Source: Archilochus colubris
Lineage: Eukaryota; Chordata; Aves; Apodiformes; Trochilidae
Reading direction: 5' to 3'
Length of the DNA: 64,000 nucleotides
NCBI GenBank assembly: GCA_023079485.1
Contig: CM041084.1
Span: 120,326,467 to 120,390,466, forward strand
In this document: piece by piece, positions 48,904 through 61,949 of the stretch
Numbering within the stretch: position 1 is the stretch's first letter
Layout of the letters: every line of letters starts with the position of its first letter
Translations under genes and position numbers: made by a program
The notes under the pieces: generated by a model
What the model saw: only the letters and a program-made list of their open reading frames with translations
What the model was told of the DNA's origin: nothing
Database searches by the model: none

Positions 48904-48960
48904 TGTGCTGGCATTTGTGTCTCCTTAGCCGTCTTTGCACCGGCTTTAGGAAGATTTTTC

Positions 48961-51900
48961 TAAAGACTTTTTGTTTTTGCCTCCCTTGCGTATTTCTCCG
49001 CCCCCTCCCTCATGATCACCGGTGCAGCAGATGCGTTTGTTATTGTAGGGCAGCTCCTAGGAATAGCTCTTGGTGGTGGATGCCTTGGTATAGAATCCTG
49101 AGGTATTTCCCTTAGGGGGAAAATAATTATAAAAAAGTAAACCATGAAATGGGCAAAGCAAGACAAGAATAACTTTAGCTAGTCGAATCCAGAAGTGTTT
49201 CCAGTGCTTCAATAGTGTTGCAGGTGCACTGCATGCAGGGTAACTTTGGTGAAAGCCAACTTTCAGATGTCACACCTGTGATAGTCAAACATCTGTTTCT
49301 GCACTCTGAAATGGAAAATACAGTAAAGCATTTTGTAAAGTAGTAGGTTGCAATACCAGTATTTTAAAATTGTTTTCCACATTTTTATAAGTCAATACCA
49401 CATAGTAAACTATGGTTGTGTTAAATTGGACTTTCCTTTGTTTAGGCCTTGTACAGCACTGCACCTATTTGATTTATTGTGACTTCTCATTCACATGACA
49501 AGGAGTAGTTTAAAGTGACATCTCCTTTGTTATTGGTGCTGAGTATGTTAAAAATGAATTAGTGAATAAAACTTACTAAGCTACACAAAATCCTTAAGTC
49601 TTACATGCTGAGAAAACTGCAAAGTGCTGTGTAATTACCCGCATTCCTTAAGAAAAAAGTTCTTCCAACTTGTGTTGGGCATATTAAGCATTTTTATATA
49701 TGCAGGTCATTTTCAGATAAATTTCTTCATATGATTTTCAAATAGTTTGGTCTTTTAGTTGTTTTTCCTTTTTATAGTATTATGATGAAGGGGAAAGGGA
49801 CAAAATGTTCAGTTGTAGCTCAGTTCACACTTCTCATCCTTAAGTCTCTGAAGTACTGATTGATCCCTATCCCTGTCTTACTGAAATGCATCAGTCTGCC
49901 TAAGGCTGGCTTCATACCTATATTTAAAAAATAAATAAAATCAAGTGTAAAAAATATGAGGATGTTGTTACCTTTTTCATGATGTTACCTTTGATATTAG
50001 CAGCTCATGCATTTGGACTGATACATAACACGAACTTTGTGTCCTCTGCACCTTGTGTCATATAACCAGAGGAATATCCCTGTTCCAAAATTTTGCACTT
50101 AGCTGCAGTAGTGTAAAACAAGAGCAATGCAGAGGTCCAGTTTGCATTTCCAAGATGGAGCATAAAATTATCCTTAGGCAGTGTGTGGAGAAAAGCTTCA
50201 GGTGGCATTGAGCTATCATTGCTCTCTGTCCTGCACCCACAAGGGAAGAACTCAGGAGGTACAGCGAGGAAAATGGAATTCCTGTGGCCTGAATATAATA
50301 GCCAGTTTTTTTGCTGGCCAAGTGTTACTTACTGCTAATTTGTGCAAATCTTTAAATTCTCTCCAGGCAAAGACCTTAACAGAAATGTTCTAGTATAAAC
50401 ACCTTTGCTGTTCCCATTCTTCAAGATAAATAGCATTGCTTGGACAAATTTGAATCTGAATCAAATTCTACTTGATCCCAATGAGTTTACTGAACTACAG
50501 TAGTGCAAGAAAAGAACTTTCTCCATGTATTTGATACGGTTCCTGTTTGAGATTTCACAGCAGAATTTATATGTGTCCATTTGGATTCAATACAACCAGA
50601 AATCGGTCCACATTCTCTCTTTAAGCTGTCTCTGACTGGTGTAAAAAATGAGGTCCAGCATGTGCCATCAGTGTTACCTGCAAATCTGCATCATCTACCT
50701 CTATTTCCACTGTCTACAAGAAACAAAACATGACTTTAAACAGTATTAATTCCCTATAGGAGGTCATTAATTGAAAGAGACTTTCTGAATCAAATTGAAA
50801 ACTAATAATGTCGTAACCTATACAATGGAAAAAATCAACTTCTTGTTAGTGGTTATTTGGGTTTTTTTTCTTTGTATATTTGGGAATTGACTCTGTTATA
50901 ACAAAAAATGATTCACATCTGATTTAAGGCTGTATTGTTGGCACCATGTGGTACTAAGCCTAGCAGACAGCGCTTCTACATCTGTCAAAGAGCAGGAGCA
51001 ATGTACTCCATTTATTAATTGATAAACAGACTTTCAAGTTGGGCATCTCTCTGCCTCATTCCATAGTGATTTCAAAGTTCTGTCTTTTGCTTGTGATCTT
51101 TGAAATATTCTCTTGTTTTATTAATTTTCATTTTTTATTTAATGAAGTCATTCAGCTGTTCAGAAGTCTTCCATTTCTGTGTCTAAAACTGAATATTAAA
51201 CCTGAAAACTAGTTTGATTTGGTTATGTTTTGTCATGTTGATATGAAGTATGTAATAGCAGATAATTGCATTATTCTGATAATGTAGACTACTTCAGAAA
51301 ATAAAGATAGGGTTTATTTCTGTGCTAAGTAGTTACCTGTTGTACAGGGTAATATATCCTGTGCTAGAGTTTAATTCCTCAAGAGGTATTACTGCAACAT
51401 CAAATAACACTGGGGGAAGGCATGGCTTTTAGGTTTTAATGTATCTTAATGAATGATGCATTACATCACATCCTGAAGAGAAAATACAGAAAATGTATTT
51501 CTAACAGATTAAGAGGTGTGAATGTCTTGCAGCAGCTTTGATTGAATCAAAGATTTTTCAGATTTTCAGTTTTAAAACAGCATACCCTAAAAACCAGGTC
51601 AGAATGTCAGAGCTGAGATCTGTCAAACTGAAAGGCTCCAACAACATTTTCAAACCTTTCTCAATTGTCAATTTAAGTTAATTGAAAATGAAAGGTCTCG
51701 CTTTCAGGATTGGGCCATTTAAATAGAAGCCTGCTGCTTTCATTTTGTAGAAGGGCAATCTCCCTCCACATACGTGTTTTTAAAAGGTTCATTCATAATT
51801 CTCCCTTCACACTTCTATTGGAAATGACAGAATTCATTATTTCAGTTCTTGAACTATTTTTCTGCAACTTGGGTGATGAATTGTATAAGATCTAGTTCAT

Positions 51901-53865
51901 AACGTGGCACGGCAACCCACATGATTTAAAATTCTCAAGGCTCGATCTGTCCCTTCCTGGCACTTGCTTGGCGTGGGTGCAGGAGGCTTCCATGCGCATC
52001 TTCTGCCTCCTATGGAGTGGCAGGTTGGGATTTTTTAAATTTAATACTGACGAGAAAAAAGACTTGCATCCTTGCTCAGTAATTCACTAGAGGTATCCAG
52101 GCAACAAGGATATACATTACAGTCAGCAGTATACAAGGTGCTGTGTGAATTTTCCTTGCCTTGTGTTTATCTGGGAATCCAACTGCAGTAGACCTATGAA
52201 AATGGCTCTGTTTCCACTATCTATTCCTAGCATGGTTAAGTTTACTTTTAGACTTGTTTTTTTGTTTTGTTGTGGTTTTTTTAATTTGTATTTAGCACTC
52301 TTATGGAAAAGGATTTCTGAGTGTATGACAGTACCTGCCCAAACACGGGGATTAGGCTCAAGTGGGAGAGGGATATCTAGCCTCTGTGAAATGGCAAATA
52401 CAGGTCAGCTTGCAATTGATAGCACATCTATGGGAAGGTTGCAATGAGAATCCCCTTTTTGAGAATCATTTTTGTACAGGGTTGCTAGGCTACACCAGCC
52501 TGGTATATGCACTTGTCTGAGAAAAAATTAGTAGCAATGTCCATCAGTTACCAACTACCTGCTTACGAAAATAGGTCTCACTGGCAGAAAGTTATGCAGA
52601 TTCAATTTTCTGTTTTTATTTGCTAAACAAGGCATTTTTTATTAACTGCTGATATGTAAAGTATCAGCCCTGGGCACTGAGTGGGGCCAGTTCATACTCT
52701 CAGAACTGGTCCAGATTCTCACCACAATTACCATGCTTCTTCACATATTTCAGGCACTTTTCATGTCTCCTGCAGATAGACATTTTAATATTTTTTAAAG
52801 TTTTTTAAATTGATGAGTAAGATGAGAAAGATGATCCCTCCTGATACCACCAGTTTCAGCATCACACTCAGAAAAGTGTCTTACAGACCACGTATTTTGC
52901 TATGCCCTTCAGGATAATAACATTTATTTCTTTTGCAAGGAAATGTCAGACTGACATTATATTAGCAGAAGAAATTCTCTGAGTGGAGGTCTCTGCTCAG
53001 AGAAAGGAGACGGTGACCACGCTGTGATTGAACATTAATACACGCTCACTGTCCTCTCTCAGTGCCTGGTGTAGTTAGGTGTTTGCTTGTACCTGCTGTT
53101 TTAGTTCCAAGGCTAAAATCATGGTTTTGGAAAATGATAGAATTTTGTTCATTGAATTGCTAAATACTTCACCTGTTTGTTACTCCCTGGCTCCCAGCTG
53201 TTAAGCAAACTGAAACCAGTCTTTTCTGCAGGACTCTGGTTGCCACGCAGTGACCCTCTTAGGTGTGATGGAGATCTTGCACGTTGTTGGCTGCATATGT
53301 AGTTTCATACAGTGTCTGGGCAGTTGATCTTCAATATGTATTTCTTCTTTTGTCCACACAAAAATGGAAGTAGGCTTCTTACCTATGAATGCTGAAAACA
53401 ATGCATAGCTTTTATTGGTAGATCTCATCTTGGTGGTAGATGCTGCCAACAATACAGTTATGTATTATCCTTATTTAATATCCTTATTTCCTTTTGGGAG
53501 AAGAGAGGTATTCCTGATTTTAATGTCCAAATCCAGAACTTTCCAGAGAAATTTACATTTTTAGAGAGGTTTTAATATATTTCAATACTTCTGACTCAGT
53601 TCATTCTTTACAGTTGTACCCTGTATTACTGGTTTTAACTTTCTTTCCTTTTTATCTGACTCTGGGTTTCAGTGACTTTTTATATTAATATTAAATATGT
53701 GATTTTAACAAGTGGTTTATGGGATACTTGCAGACAATGCTTTTTAATTTTTCAGTTTTGAAGTGTCAGAACTTAGTATGACCTAAGTTTAAGGCAGAAC
53801 TTTAGATTTGATCATAGTAAGATGGAAAAATACGGAAAGAGAGGCAGGGAGTTTTAATATGAGAC
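48961..53865. other. Non-coding stretch downstream of CpG island D
   Basis: AT-rich and free of recognisable transposons. Frames are 100 codons or fewer, and the longest (52,145-52,447) owes its length partly to a T-rich run. No convincing exon was seen. It reads like the 5' part of a long first intron if the donor at 48,485 is used. Confidence 0.5.
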
Positions 53866-53920
53866 TTCACAGAATGTTAGGTGTTGATCTCTGGAGATCA
53901 TCTCTAGTCCAACCCCCAAA
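53866..53920 (-). mobile_element. Short CR1 LINE 3' remnant, minus orientation
   Basis: TTCACAGAATGTTAGGTGTT followed by GAGATCATCTCTAGTCCAAC is the complement of a diverged CR1 end. It is the only recognisable CR1 piece right of 38,170. Confidence 0.7.
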
Positions 53921-55847
53921 TTTATTTTGCTGTGTTTCATTTCAGAAGCTTCTAGATAAATTCTGAGGATACAAACTAGTAACTTTAAGAGCTTGGTGTT
54001 GACATCCAAGCTTACATGGAAAACCAGGTCATTATATCAAAGATAAACGATTATTAGAAAAAAAAAAAAAGAAAAAATTGAATCCTCCACTGCAGTTTTC
54101 CCAAGGAGCAAAAAGTAGCCTCAGGATTAGGGGGAAGAAGCTTTAGTTGTAAAAATATAAAATGCATTAAGCTAATTGCAGCTGTATTAAGCTAACTTTG
54201 TGAGTGGCTTTTGTTTACTTGTTTGTTGTTTACGGATTTTTTTTTTTTTTTAAGTGAGTCAGGATGAAAAGAACTTATCTCTGTTAACATGTACTTTGCA
54301 GGGTCTGTATCTCCTTAACTGCTCATAAACAGGATGAAGTAGACCCCCAGATCCCTGGAATTTGCAGTCAATAGTAGATTTAAAAATGAAAGTGAATTCT
54401 GTGCATCAGTGAATTCAAGTCTGGTTTGAGCTTTTGGGTTGCTTTGGGTCAGCCAAATTTTTCAGGATTCATTCAGATGACTTTCTTTGCAGATAAGTAA
54501 GAGCAGAGAAGAAAAAGCACAAGTTTGCTGACACAGGTTGATGGCGTTTTGCTTCCATTTTCAGGCTCACTGAAACAACCACGGCAGCTGAGGGCATTTG
54601 CACTGCTTGCTTGTCCACTTCATCTCTCACCTCTCCTGAGGGTCACTGTCCCTATAACAGCGGTGCCAGGATTAATACATGTCCTTGTCCACAGTTGAGC
54701 TAGTTGCTTAAATTGTCAAATACAGAGGTGCTTGCATGAATCTAGTAGAAGTTGAACTTCTGTGGCTGAGGTCTGGGTGTGTGCCCGCTTTGCTGTGCCT
54801 GTTGAAAAGAATGGTCAGTTCTGAGGAGAGCTGAGGCTGAAGTTCTGTTCGCAGCCAGACCTCAACAAATTGTTCTGTCAACAAAATCAGTAATTTCATT
54901 TCTTGCCAAAAAGAGGAAGCTGACTGGTGGATAGATAATGGTAGGGGCATTTGTCTGCTTGGAAATAGACTGAAGGCAACTCATTTCTCATTTTTAACAT
55001 CACGTTGATTAGTGGTAAATAGGAGAACAAGCAACTTCACAATAGTAATCTTTTCAATAGCAAGTCTGTAGAGACCTTTTTAATAACAAGAGGGAAACCG
55101 TGAATTTTTCAACTAACAGGCTTACATTTCAAGGGCAGGGAAATGGTAAGCAGTTTGCAGCTTCTGGCTGAGAAAGATACTCAAATTTTAACAAATTTTT
55201 CTATAAATTGTGTTAGTAAACAGCTTAATAGTGAAAATTTTATCTTACTTTAATCCAATAGATCAAGTAATTTATTTCCCAAGATATGTTTGAAGGTGAA
55301 AAAGGTTAGGAAATTAAAAACACTTTCTGTGATCATTCCCAAGTCTCTACGGTGCTACTTCTACTTCTGTACCAGGGATCAAAAATGATCATTCTGAAAT
55401 TGAGATAAAACTATGAATTTCAAAAATGTTGGCAGATAGAATATGAAAACAACTTTGAATGGCTAAAAGAATGTATCTTTGAGATTGCAGCAATTTTTTT
55501 TGACCTGTTATGGTCTCCTTAGCCTTGACTTTCTTAAGGATGTTCTCATTCTTTCCCTATGGTGACAAAAAGCGCAGCATTTTAAAGCAGTTCAAGTCAA
55601 CAAGGTTCTTGCAAACCATCAGCAACGCAGGGAAGGTTCTGAAAAACTCTTAAAAGTACAGAAGTATTTCATTAGCTGTGGAAAGTAGTGTAGTTAAATA
55701 GTTGCAGGCATGCTGCTGTTTAGAACTGAACACACAGAATTCAGAAAGAATATGTGCTCTATGGGTTCACTGTGAAAACAGCTTGTCTGCCTTGTCTGGT
55801 AATTTGAGGTAGTCAAAGTAATTGATTAAACTTTCTTAAACATTCAG

Positions 55848-55989
55848 TTTGAGAGCTCTGTCCTACCTCGGACTGGTACAACTGGAAGAAGAAACTTTGG
55901 AGAGTCCTGGAATAAACTCACCACATGGTTTAGAGATCATGAAAATTAATTGCACAGTGCACTTCCCTGAAAGGGTTGTATCTGCTAAT
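55848..55989 (+). other. Candidate exon, 142 bases, both splice sites present
   Basis: A polypyrimidine-containing acceptor (TTTCTTAAACATTCAG) precedes it and a good donor (AAT|GTGAGT) follows. One frame is open throughout and reads through residues such as LSYLGLVQLEEETLESPG, with a plausible amino-acid mix. No domain is recognised. A chance combination is possible, so this is a prediction only. It could also be a non-coding RNA exon. Confidence 0.2.
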
Positions 55990-57477
55990 GTGAGTACAGC
56001 TTGTGATCCTGGAAAATTAAAGATGCTCCATTGTTTTTAGGTAGAAAAAGAATTCAACATGTCCTGTAATCCTTGATAAGTCAAAATAATTTTTTTTAGC
56101 TATTAGGAAAAATATGGCTGGCTAGTGGCTGCTCTTTGCAGAAATATCTTGTTTTCAGCTGGGATGCTTTTCATGTATGGTTTGGATTTGGTGTGCAGAA
56201 GAATAGAAACATCCTCATCTTTTCTTCTTTGTCTTTATTCTAATAACACTGAATGAAAAATTATAACTCATTTTGGGTCTGACCTAATGTTGGGTGTTTG
56301 AGATGTCCCTGATACTTGAGTCAGTGTTGTTCTATTGCAGCTGCAGGTGGAATTTGTGTACATGCAAGGGTATCTTCCAGCTGGGAACATTGGGAACTTC
56401 TTACGGTGTATCTCAAGATTTAGATACAGCATTTGGGTGCATGCATATTTTCTGTGGCTGAGAGTAAATTTGTGGATTGTATGAGTCTGCAACTTGCCTT
56501 CTTGCCCTGATAGAAAACATTTAATGCTGTTATTAGTATGTGACATGGTTAGATTCCTGTTGAAAATCAATAACCTTCCCATAAAGCAAGCCTTACATCC
56601 TTTCCTAAATTCATTTAGAGTCATTTTGTATGCCTCATTAACCTTGTAATTTAAAAAAGAAGAAAAGAAAACCAGCCGCCTAATTTTAAACAGTGTATGT
56701 AATTCAGTTTTTCCAACAAAAGGGGCTGTTTATGACACTATATCTGTTAGTCTATAATACCTGTGCTTATAGTTGAACAGAGCAGGGGTTCTCATACTGC
56801 TGTCAGACACTTAGTGCTTATACACAGTGGGTAGTGTGATGCCTACATCACTTTAATAGGAACTAAACGTACCACAGTAAATGCATTCCTAAAGATTCTG
56901 TGCAATCAGATCTTAGAAGCTGGGTGGTCAATGTGAATAGATATAGAAATGTTTTGCAGTCGGGCACTATACTTCAGCACAGCCAACATTTGAAGCTAAA
57001 GATCCTGAGTTCCTGATTGAAAGATACTGTCTGACATAGAAGAATATTGTTGATTCTTATATAAAACTTCCAGTGAGTGTTTTTGGAAGTTCTTACAGCA
57101 GATTATAATGTGAGAAAGTGTCACTACTTTTATGCATAGTTGGCAACTCCTAATGGTATTGAATCTTTAAAATTCCTTGCAGTAACCCTGCAGGAATGAT
57201 TCCAAATGAAACAAATGGGACGGGGCAGAGGATGACTTACAGAACAAAACCTGAAGATAGGCATTATTTGAGTTAGAGAAATATTCAATGTCATATGAAA
57301 TGGATGTGTAACAAAATAAGATTTGCTAGGCTTATAAGAACAGTGACACCTACTTTTTTGTGTAATGAAATTTGCAGCAATACTGAAGTAGATGCAGCTA
57401 TACTAGACATAGTTGTAAGAAAAAAAAAAGCATTTAACAGCTGCTTTATTAAACAATTCTTACTTGTTATAATTAAT

Positions 57478-57545
57478 TTTGCTATATTATATTAGTTTTT
57501 ATAATATATTATTTATATTATTTATATAATTATTATATTAATTTC
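57478..57545. repeat. AT-only tract rich in TATTATA words
   Basis: Almost pure A/T with overlapping TTATAT, ATAATAT and ATTATT units. It can fold back on itself and is prone to slippage. Confidence 0.85.
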
Positions 57546-58847
57546 CAACATGCTGACAGTGTTTAGGAATTTTAAGTTAAGCAAACTGCTTATTTGGACT
57601 TTTTTTTTTTTTTTTTAAGAATAATCTCCACAAAGTAAAGCCAAACCCAATAAATATTTCAATAGTTTTTTTTTAAATAGAGCCTTAAAATAGTACTTAA
57701 AATTAAAACATAAAATTTATAAAGAGATACTGGAATATGGGATTAATTACTCTAGGTCTTGACCAATTTACTTTTAATTTTCTGGGAACTTCACTTAGAG
57801 CACCTTAGAATGATGTTCCAAATATATAAACTTTACTGTAGACTGTTTCTTCTATTAAAAAAAAAAAAAAAAGGTTTAGTAAGCTAAGATTCTTCTAAAT
57901 TCCCTGAGCAACTTCTCAATCCCAGGCTGATTGAGGCTTGATGCTTACTCTAGCTGTGTCGGTACCTTTGTCCAAGCAGCTCATTTAAAACTTTGTATCT
58001 GTGCACCTATAGAAGAGCAACTATGCACATTTTTATTTAAGCAAAACTGCAAATTGTTTGACCTATATGAAGGTACAACCTGTCTTTTCCCTTTGTTTGT
58101 TTGTTTATCTCCCATTTTTAATACAGCTAGCTGCCCAGTTCCATCAGAATTGCCTTGCACATGCTGAGTGAGCATGAGTGTGTGCAAGGTATTTTTAGAC
58201 TTGAGTACTAATAAACAAGAATAGTGAGCAATAGTAATTTTTTCTGCACAAAGGCTGATCATATATGTCTGGGGTTTGAGGGCTTTTTTGTGTTTGGAAA
58301 TTTGGGGTTTTTTTGGTTCTATCAGGGGGGTTGTTTCTTCTTTGTTTTTTGTTTTCTGAGCACTCCGATGTTCTGCATTGGTGTAGATTTCTTCCAGTCT
58401 GCAGTCCAGTTCTTTGGGAGAAGAAGTGGACTATTGTTGGAGGAAGTTTAATCTTTCTTGGTAACTTATGAGCGAGGAGCAGAAGCATATGTCTGTGTGC
58501 TGGAGGACAGATTGCAGTCTTTACATCTGCAAGGCTAGAGAGTTTGGCATTAGAGCAGAAGGAGATGTAACTGAATTGATTACAGATGAAAGTCAAGATG
58601 AGGACTTCGGTGAATATGTGTGTAGGGTGAATTTCCAAAGGCTCTTTCCAAAGGATGAAATGAAGTGACTGGCTCCCAGCACGGGTAATTGCCATGCCCA
58701 GGAAGATCACAGTTCAGACATCAACTGTTGAACAGGCCTGAGTTTCTAGATGGGGGCATCTTTGAAAAGGGACAAAGTCTGCCAAACTTTACTGTGCGAG
58801 GTCTGGAATTCTGAGTAAGCCATTGCCCTCATGTTTTTGGGTTGTGG

Positions 58848-58899
58848 GGTTTTTTTTTGTTTTGTTTTGTTTTGGTTTTGTTTTTTTTTTGTTTGTTTG

Positions 58900-58928
<29 letters not shown>
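58848..58928. repeat. (TTTTG)n/(TTTG)n microsatellite
   Basis: About 80 bases of TTTTG pentamers, poly-T and TTTG tetramers. The overlapping frames rich in Phe and Cys (plus) or Lys, Asn and Gln (minus) come from this tract and are not genes. Confidence 0.95.
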
Positions 58929-58932
<4 letters not shown>

Positions 58933-61638
58933 AGCACACGGACTATATGCCAAGGAAATTTTTATATACAAAAATGTTTTAGGAATCAGCAGGCAGTTTG
59001 CAAGCAGATGAGGTGCAGAAGAAGAAGAAGCAGATGCTGAAATTATGAAGTATGTAATCTGTTGAGAAAGAGCAGAGAGAAGGTAGGAAAAATGAGAGAT
59101 TCTTTGTTTGGGCATATATCGAGCTTTGGTGTTGTAAGCCTAAAACTTACTTGAAAAGCAGGAACAAAGAAGGAGGTATGATAGCAGGTGTTAAAGTGTC
59201 TACAGATAAGCATTACTGAAGTTGGTCTGGTGGTTTAAGATTATAGGTGACTGATGACCTCAGGTTTGATTCTTGGGAAGTAGCAAGGTGATGACCTGGG
59301 TGAGAACAGAACAGACGGCTCAGAATTCAGCCTTACCAGAGTCCACAAAGGAAGGATTCTCTGCTTAGAAGAAAACAAAATGGTGAGACATGAAAAGCGA
59401 GTATTTTCCAGATAAAGTAGTAGCGACAGCTTAATGTTACAACATGGCAGTGGGAAAGTTGAAGGAATAAGAGAAGTGTGTATTACAAGGTGTGAATACG
59501 TGTGCATGTTAGGGAGTTAATTTTAGAATACTGCAGCTTGTCTCATTCATTAGTGTTTCATTCTGTACCAGAAACACACTTCTGGAATCACATCAGGGTA
59601 AACCTGAAAAGAAAGAGGTGCTGTTCTTCAAACTCGTTGAGAAACACTAGCAATTTTTCACTGATTTTTCACTGCAATCTAGCTTTTTAAAAGATGAGCT
59701 GAAAAAGTAAAAAAAAAAAGCTGCAAGTTTCCTATGAAAAGTACATCTTTTCAACAAAATTTTTATTAGTCACAGAGAATTTAGGAACATCACTATCAAT
59801 ATGCTTTTATTACTATATCACTGCTATCATAATGCATGTGGGAATAATCACACCAGTTCTGTGTGCTTGCTGATTCCTTTGCTGACCAAATGTCAGTTAA
59901 TTAGGTTGCACTAATTTAAAATCACTGTGACAGAAGGAAAAATTAATTCCTTCTTTTTCATTAAAAAGCCCTTTCGTTGTGTAATACTAGTTTTTTTAAT
60001 TCAGTGCTAACTTCCTGTGCGTGTAGTTCCTTTGAAGCAGTTGTATGGGCTTGCCTGCCTTGTACCTCAACAATGGTACAGTATGGATACAGACAATTTG
60101 ATTGCAAAAGTTACTGACGGCCACCATTACACGACAAAGTATTTTCAAACCATATTGAACCTTAATAGATTCTTTACTCAGTCGTTTTAACACACAGGTT
60201 CACGTATAGTGGGTCATTTGAGCATTTATAAATGTTTCCTACATTAATGCTTTATTTCTGGTGTCTTCTAGATTTTTATTTGCAGAAAAAGCTTCATAAT
60301 CCACTCCTATGTGTAAAAGTCAGCTACTAGAGCTTTCTTGGGGAGGCTCTAGCAGGTGGGGCTCTATACAGAACTATTAAAGGCATATGAGGAGAAGAAA
60401 AAAAAATGCAGAGTTGAAGACAGTAATTGCAAAGCTTTTTAAAGGCAGTATAAGAAAGTGCAGTCAATGTCCAAAATTTTGAAACAAAAAGTTGTCACTG
60501 TCTAAAGGTTTTTCAAACAGTAAGATCCTCTGCAAAAGTATAGATAACATAAATGTAAAGACTTTTCATGGCTTCCTGAATGCTAGGGGTGTAAAATGTC
60601 TGAGAGAAAACTCAGATGAGCACAAAGGATTTTTAAGTGCTATCATTACAGTATATAATTACTACTTATAGTAATCATAGTTTAGCAACAGTAAATCCAC
60701 CAGATGTGTGACCTTCTGCATCCCAAATTATCTAAAAAATTTCAGCTGTTTTTATTTCATCTGGAAATCACTTTCAAGAAAAAGAAGTGTATTCCAGCCA
60801 ATTCAGTGATTAACATTGCCAGTACAGTGTCCCTGGAATGAGGTCTTGTTTTTATTAACACTTGCTTATTTGGCAACGAGAGAGGTGAGAGCACCTTCAT
60901 GTAGTTCAGCTATACCTGACAAAGCAAAATAACTTGCAGACCTTGTGAGAATGGGACCCACAGGATTGGTTGTGGTCCACTTTCTCATTTGTGATTTTCT
61001 CTTTTTCATTTTGTTTGAGATTGAATTTGAGAGAGAGCTTTGTTCCGGACAGTAGTTTATGGCAGTGGGCTGAAGAGATGAGATTTCATTGAATCATAGA
61101 ACTAATACACAAAGAGAAAATATGTGAAAATTGAAATGACAAGGTAGAGTAGCTTGGTTGTTGAGGTAGATAAAATAACTAGGTTCTCAGGGAAATGAAG
61201 TGGGGATTTTTTTTCTCGAGCTGGATTTAGTTTGAACAAGAACAGTTGAGATGGAAAACCTAGACACTATAAAAACTTGATAAAACTAGAAAAAAATATT
61301 CATCCTACTTTATCCTATAAGTCCTGTGTTGAAGGAATTGTAAATGGTTTGCTCTCACAGCCCAAGGAAAGCAAACCAAAGTCCAATTTTTTTGTCAGTG
61401 TAACACAGCTAAAGGGATAATAAATATTCTGATTAGTCTGGATTCTTAAAAATTTATTTAGTATGCAACATTTCTGTCAACACCTAGAGATGCTGGAATG
61501 CATCGGAAAATCAGAAGTGCTCAAGTCTCTGTCTCCGGGATTTCTCTCTCTGTTTTTTTTTTTTTTTTGCTTGTTTGTTTGTTTGTTTGTTTTAATCTCA
61601 AATAATAGTATGGTTATTTTTCTTCCTTTTTTCTTCAG
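58929..61638. other. AT-rich non-coding stretch, no gene recognised
   Basis: Short chance frames only. It includes a GAAGAAGAAGAAG run near 59,019 and a poly-A run near 59,709. No recognisable transposon. Confidence 0.5.
61549..61594. repeat. Poly-T followed by (TTTG)n
   Basis: About 17 T, then GCTTG and five TTTG units. It lies about 45 bases before a strong splice acceptor and extends its pyrimidine-rich context. Confidence 0.95.
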
Positions 61639-61949
61639 AGTCACTGGGGCAAGTTGTGACTGATACAAGACAGGTGAAGTACCCCTTTGTGAACAGAAGA
61701 ATAAAGTCGGCTCGATGCAGTCGTGCCGCAGCACTGACAGAGATGCACTCTTTTGAGCTGAAAAAGCTAGGAGTGCTGCCAGGGTTCTCCAGTTTCCAAA
61801 AAACTGTCCCCTCCTCTCTCGTGGGCTGGAGAAGAGAAAATAATCTTGCCTTAATTTCAGTAAATCTTCCCTTAACTCTTAACAAACGCTCAGGAGAAAA
61901 CGGCAGGCAGTGGCTTTGGTGGCACACAAGGGAGTGCACTGCTCCCTAG
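61639..61949 (+). other. Candidate exon or unique GC-richer block after a strong acceptor
   Basis: TTTTCTTCCTTTTTTCTTCAG ends at 61,638 or, with the adjacent AG, at 61,640. The frame starting at 61,641 stays open for 102 codons to a TAG at 61,947. The block is GC-richer than its flanks, with several CpGs (GTCGGCTCGATGC, CGTGCCGCAGC). An internal donor, ACAG|GTGAAG, occurs at 61,672/61,673. No domain is recognised. It could be a terminal coding exon, a non-coding exon or a conserved element. Confidence 0.25.

Larger units (their letters stand above)
47550..48960. promoter_or_regulatory. CpG island D, main island
   Basis: The longest and densest CpG stretch in the window, strongest at 47,760-48,130 and 48,360-48,900. 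It has GC boxes (GGGGCGG near 48,475 and 48,769; GGGGGCGGGG near 48,885), no TATA box at a sensible distance, and a strong plus-strand splice donor at 48,485. This is the best candidate for a transcription start region in the window. The overlapping 60-170-codon frames on both strands are GC-driven and lack domains. An A/T simple tract (about 48,638-48,690) splits it. Confidence 0.7.
53921..58844. other. AT-rich non-coding stretch with one candidate exon
   Basis: It holds homopolymer tracts at about 54,058 (A), 54,238 (T), 57,600 (T) and 57,857 (A), and an AT-only stretch at 57,478-57,545. The candidate exon at 55,848-55,989 is listed separately. The 171-codon minus-strand frame at 58,195-58,710 contains low-complexity Lys/Asn/Pro-rich parts from T-rich DNA and matches no family I recognise. 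Confidence 0.5.

Noticed and set aside
58195..58710. 171-codon minus-strand frame
   Set aside because: Long, but partly simple-sequence derived (T/G-rich plus strand) with no recognisable domain. It overlaps a plus-strand frame of similar quality.
58789..59115. Phe/Cys-rich and Lys/Gln-rich frames
   Set aside because: They are translations of the TTTTG/TTTG microsatellite.
61091..61110. GAATCATAGAACTAATAC, resembling a CR1 terminus
   Set aside because: Similarity ends after about 12 bases; no CR1 body follows.
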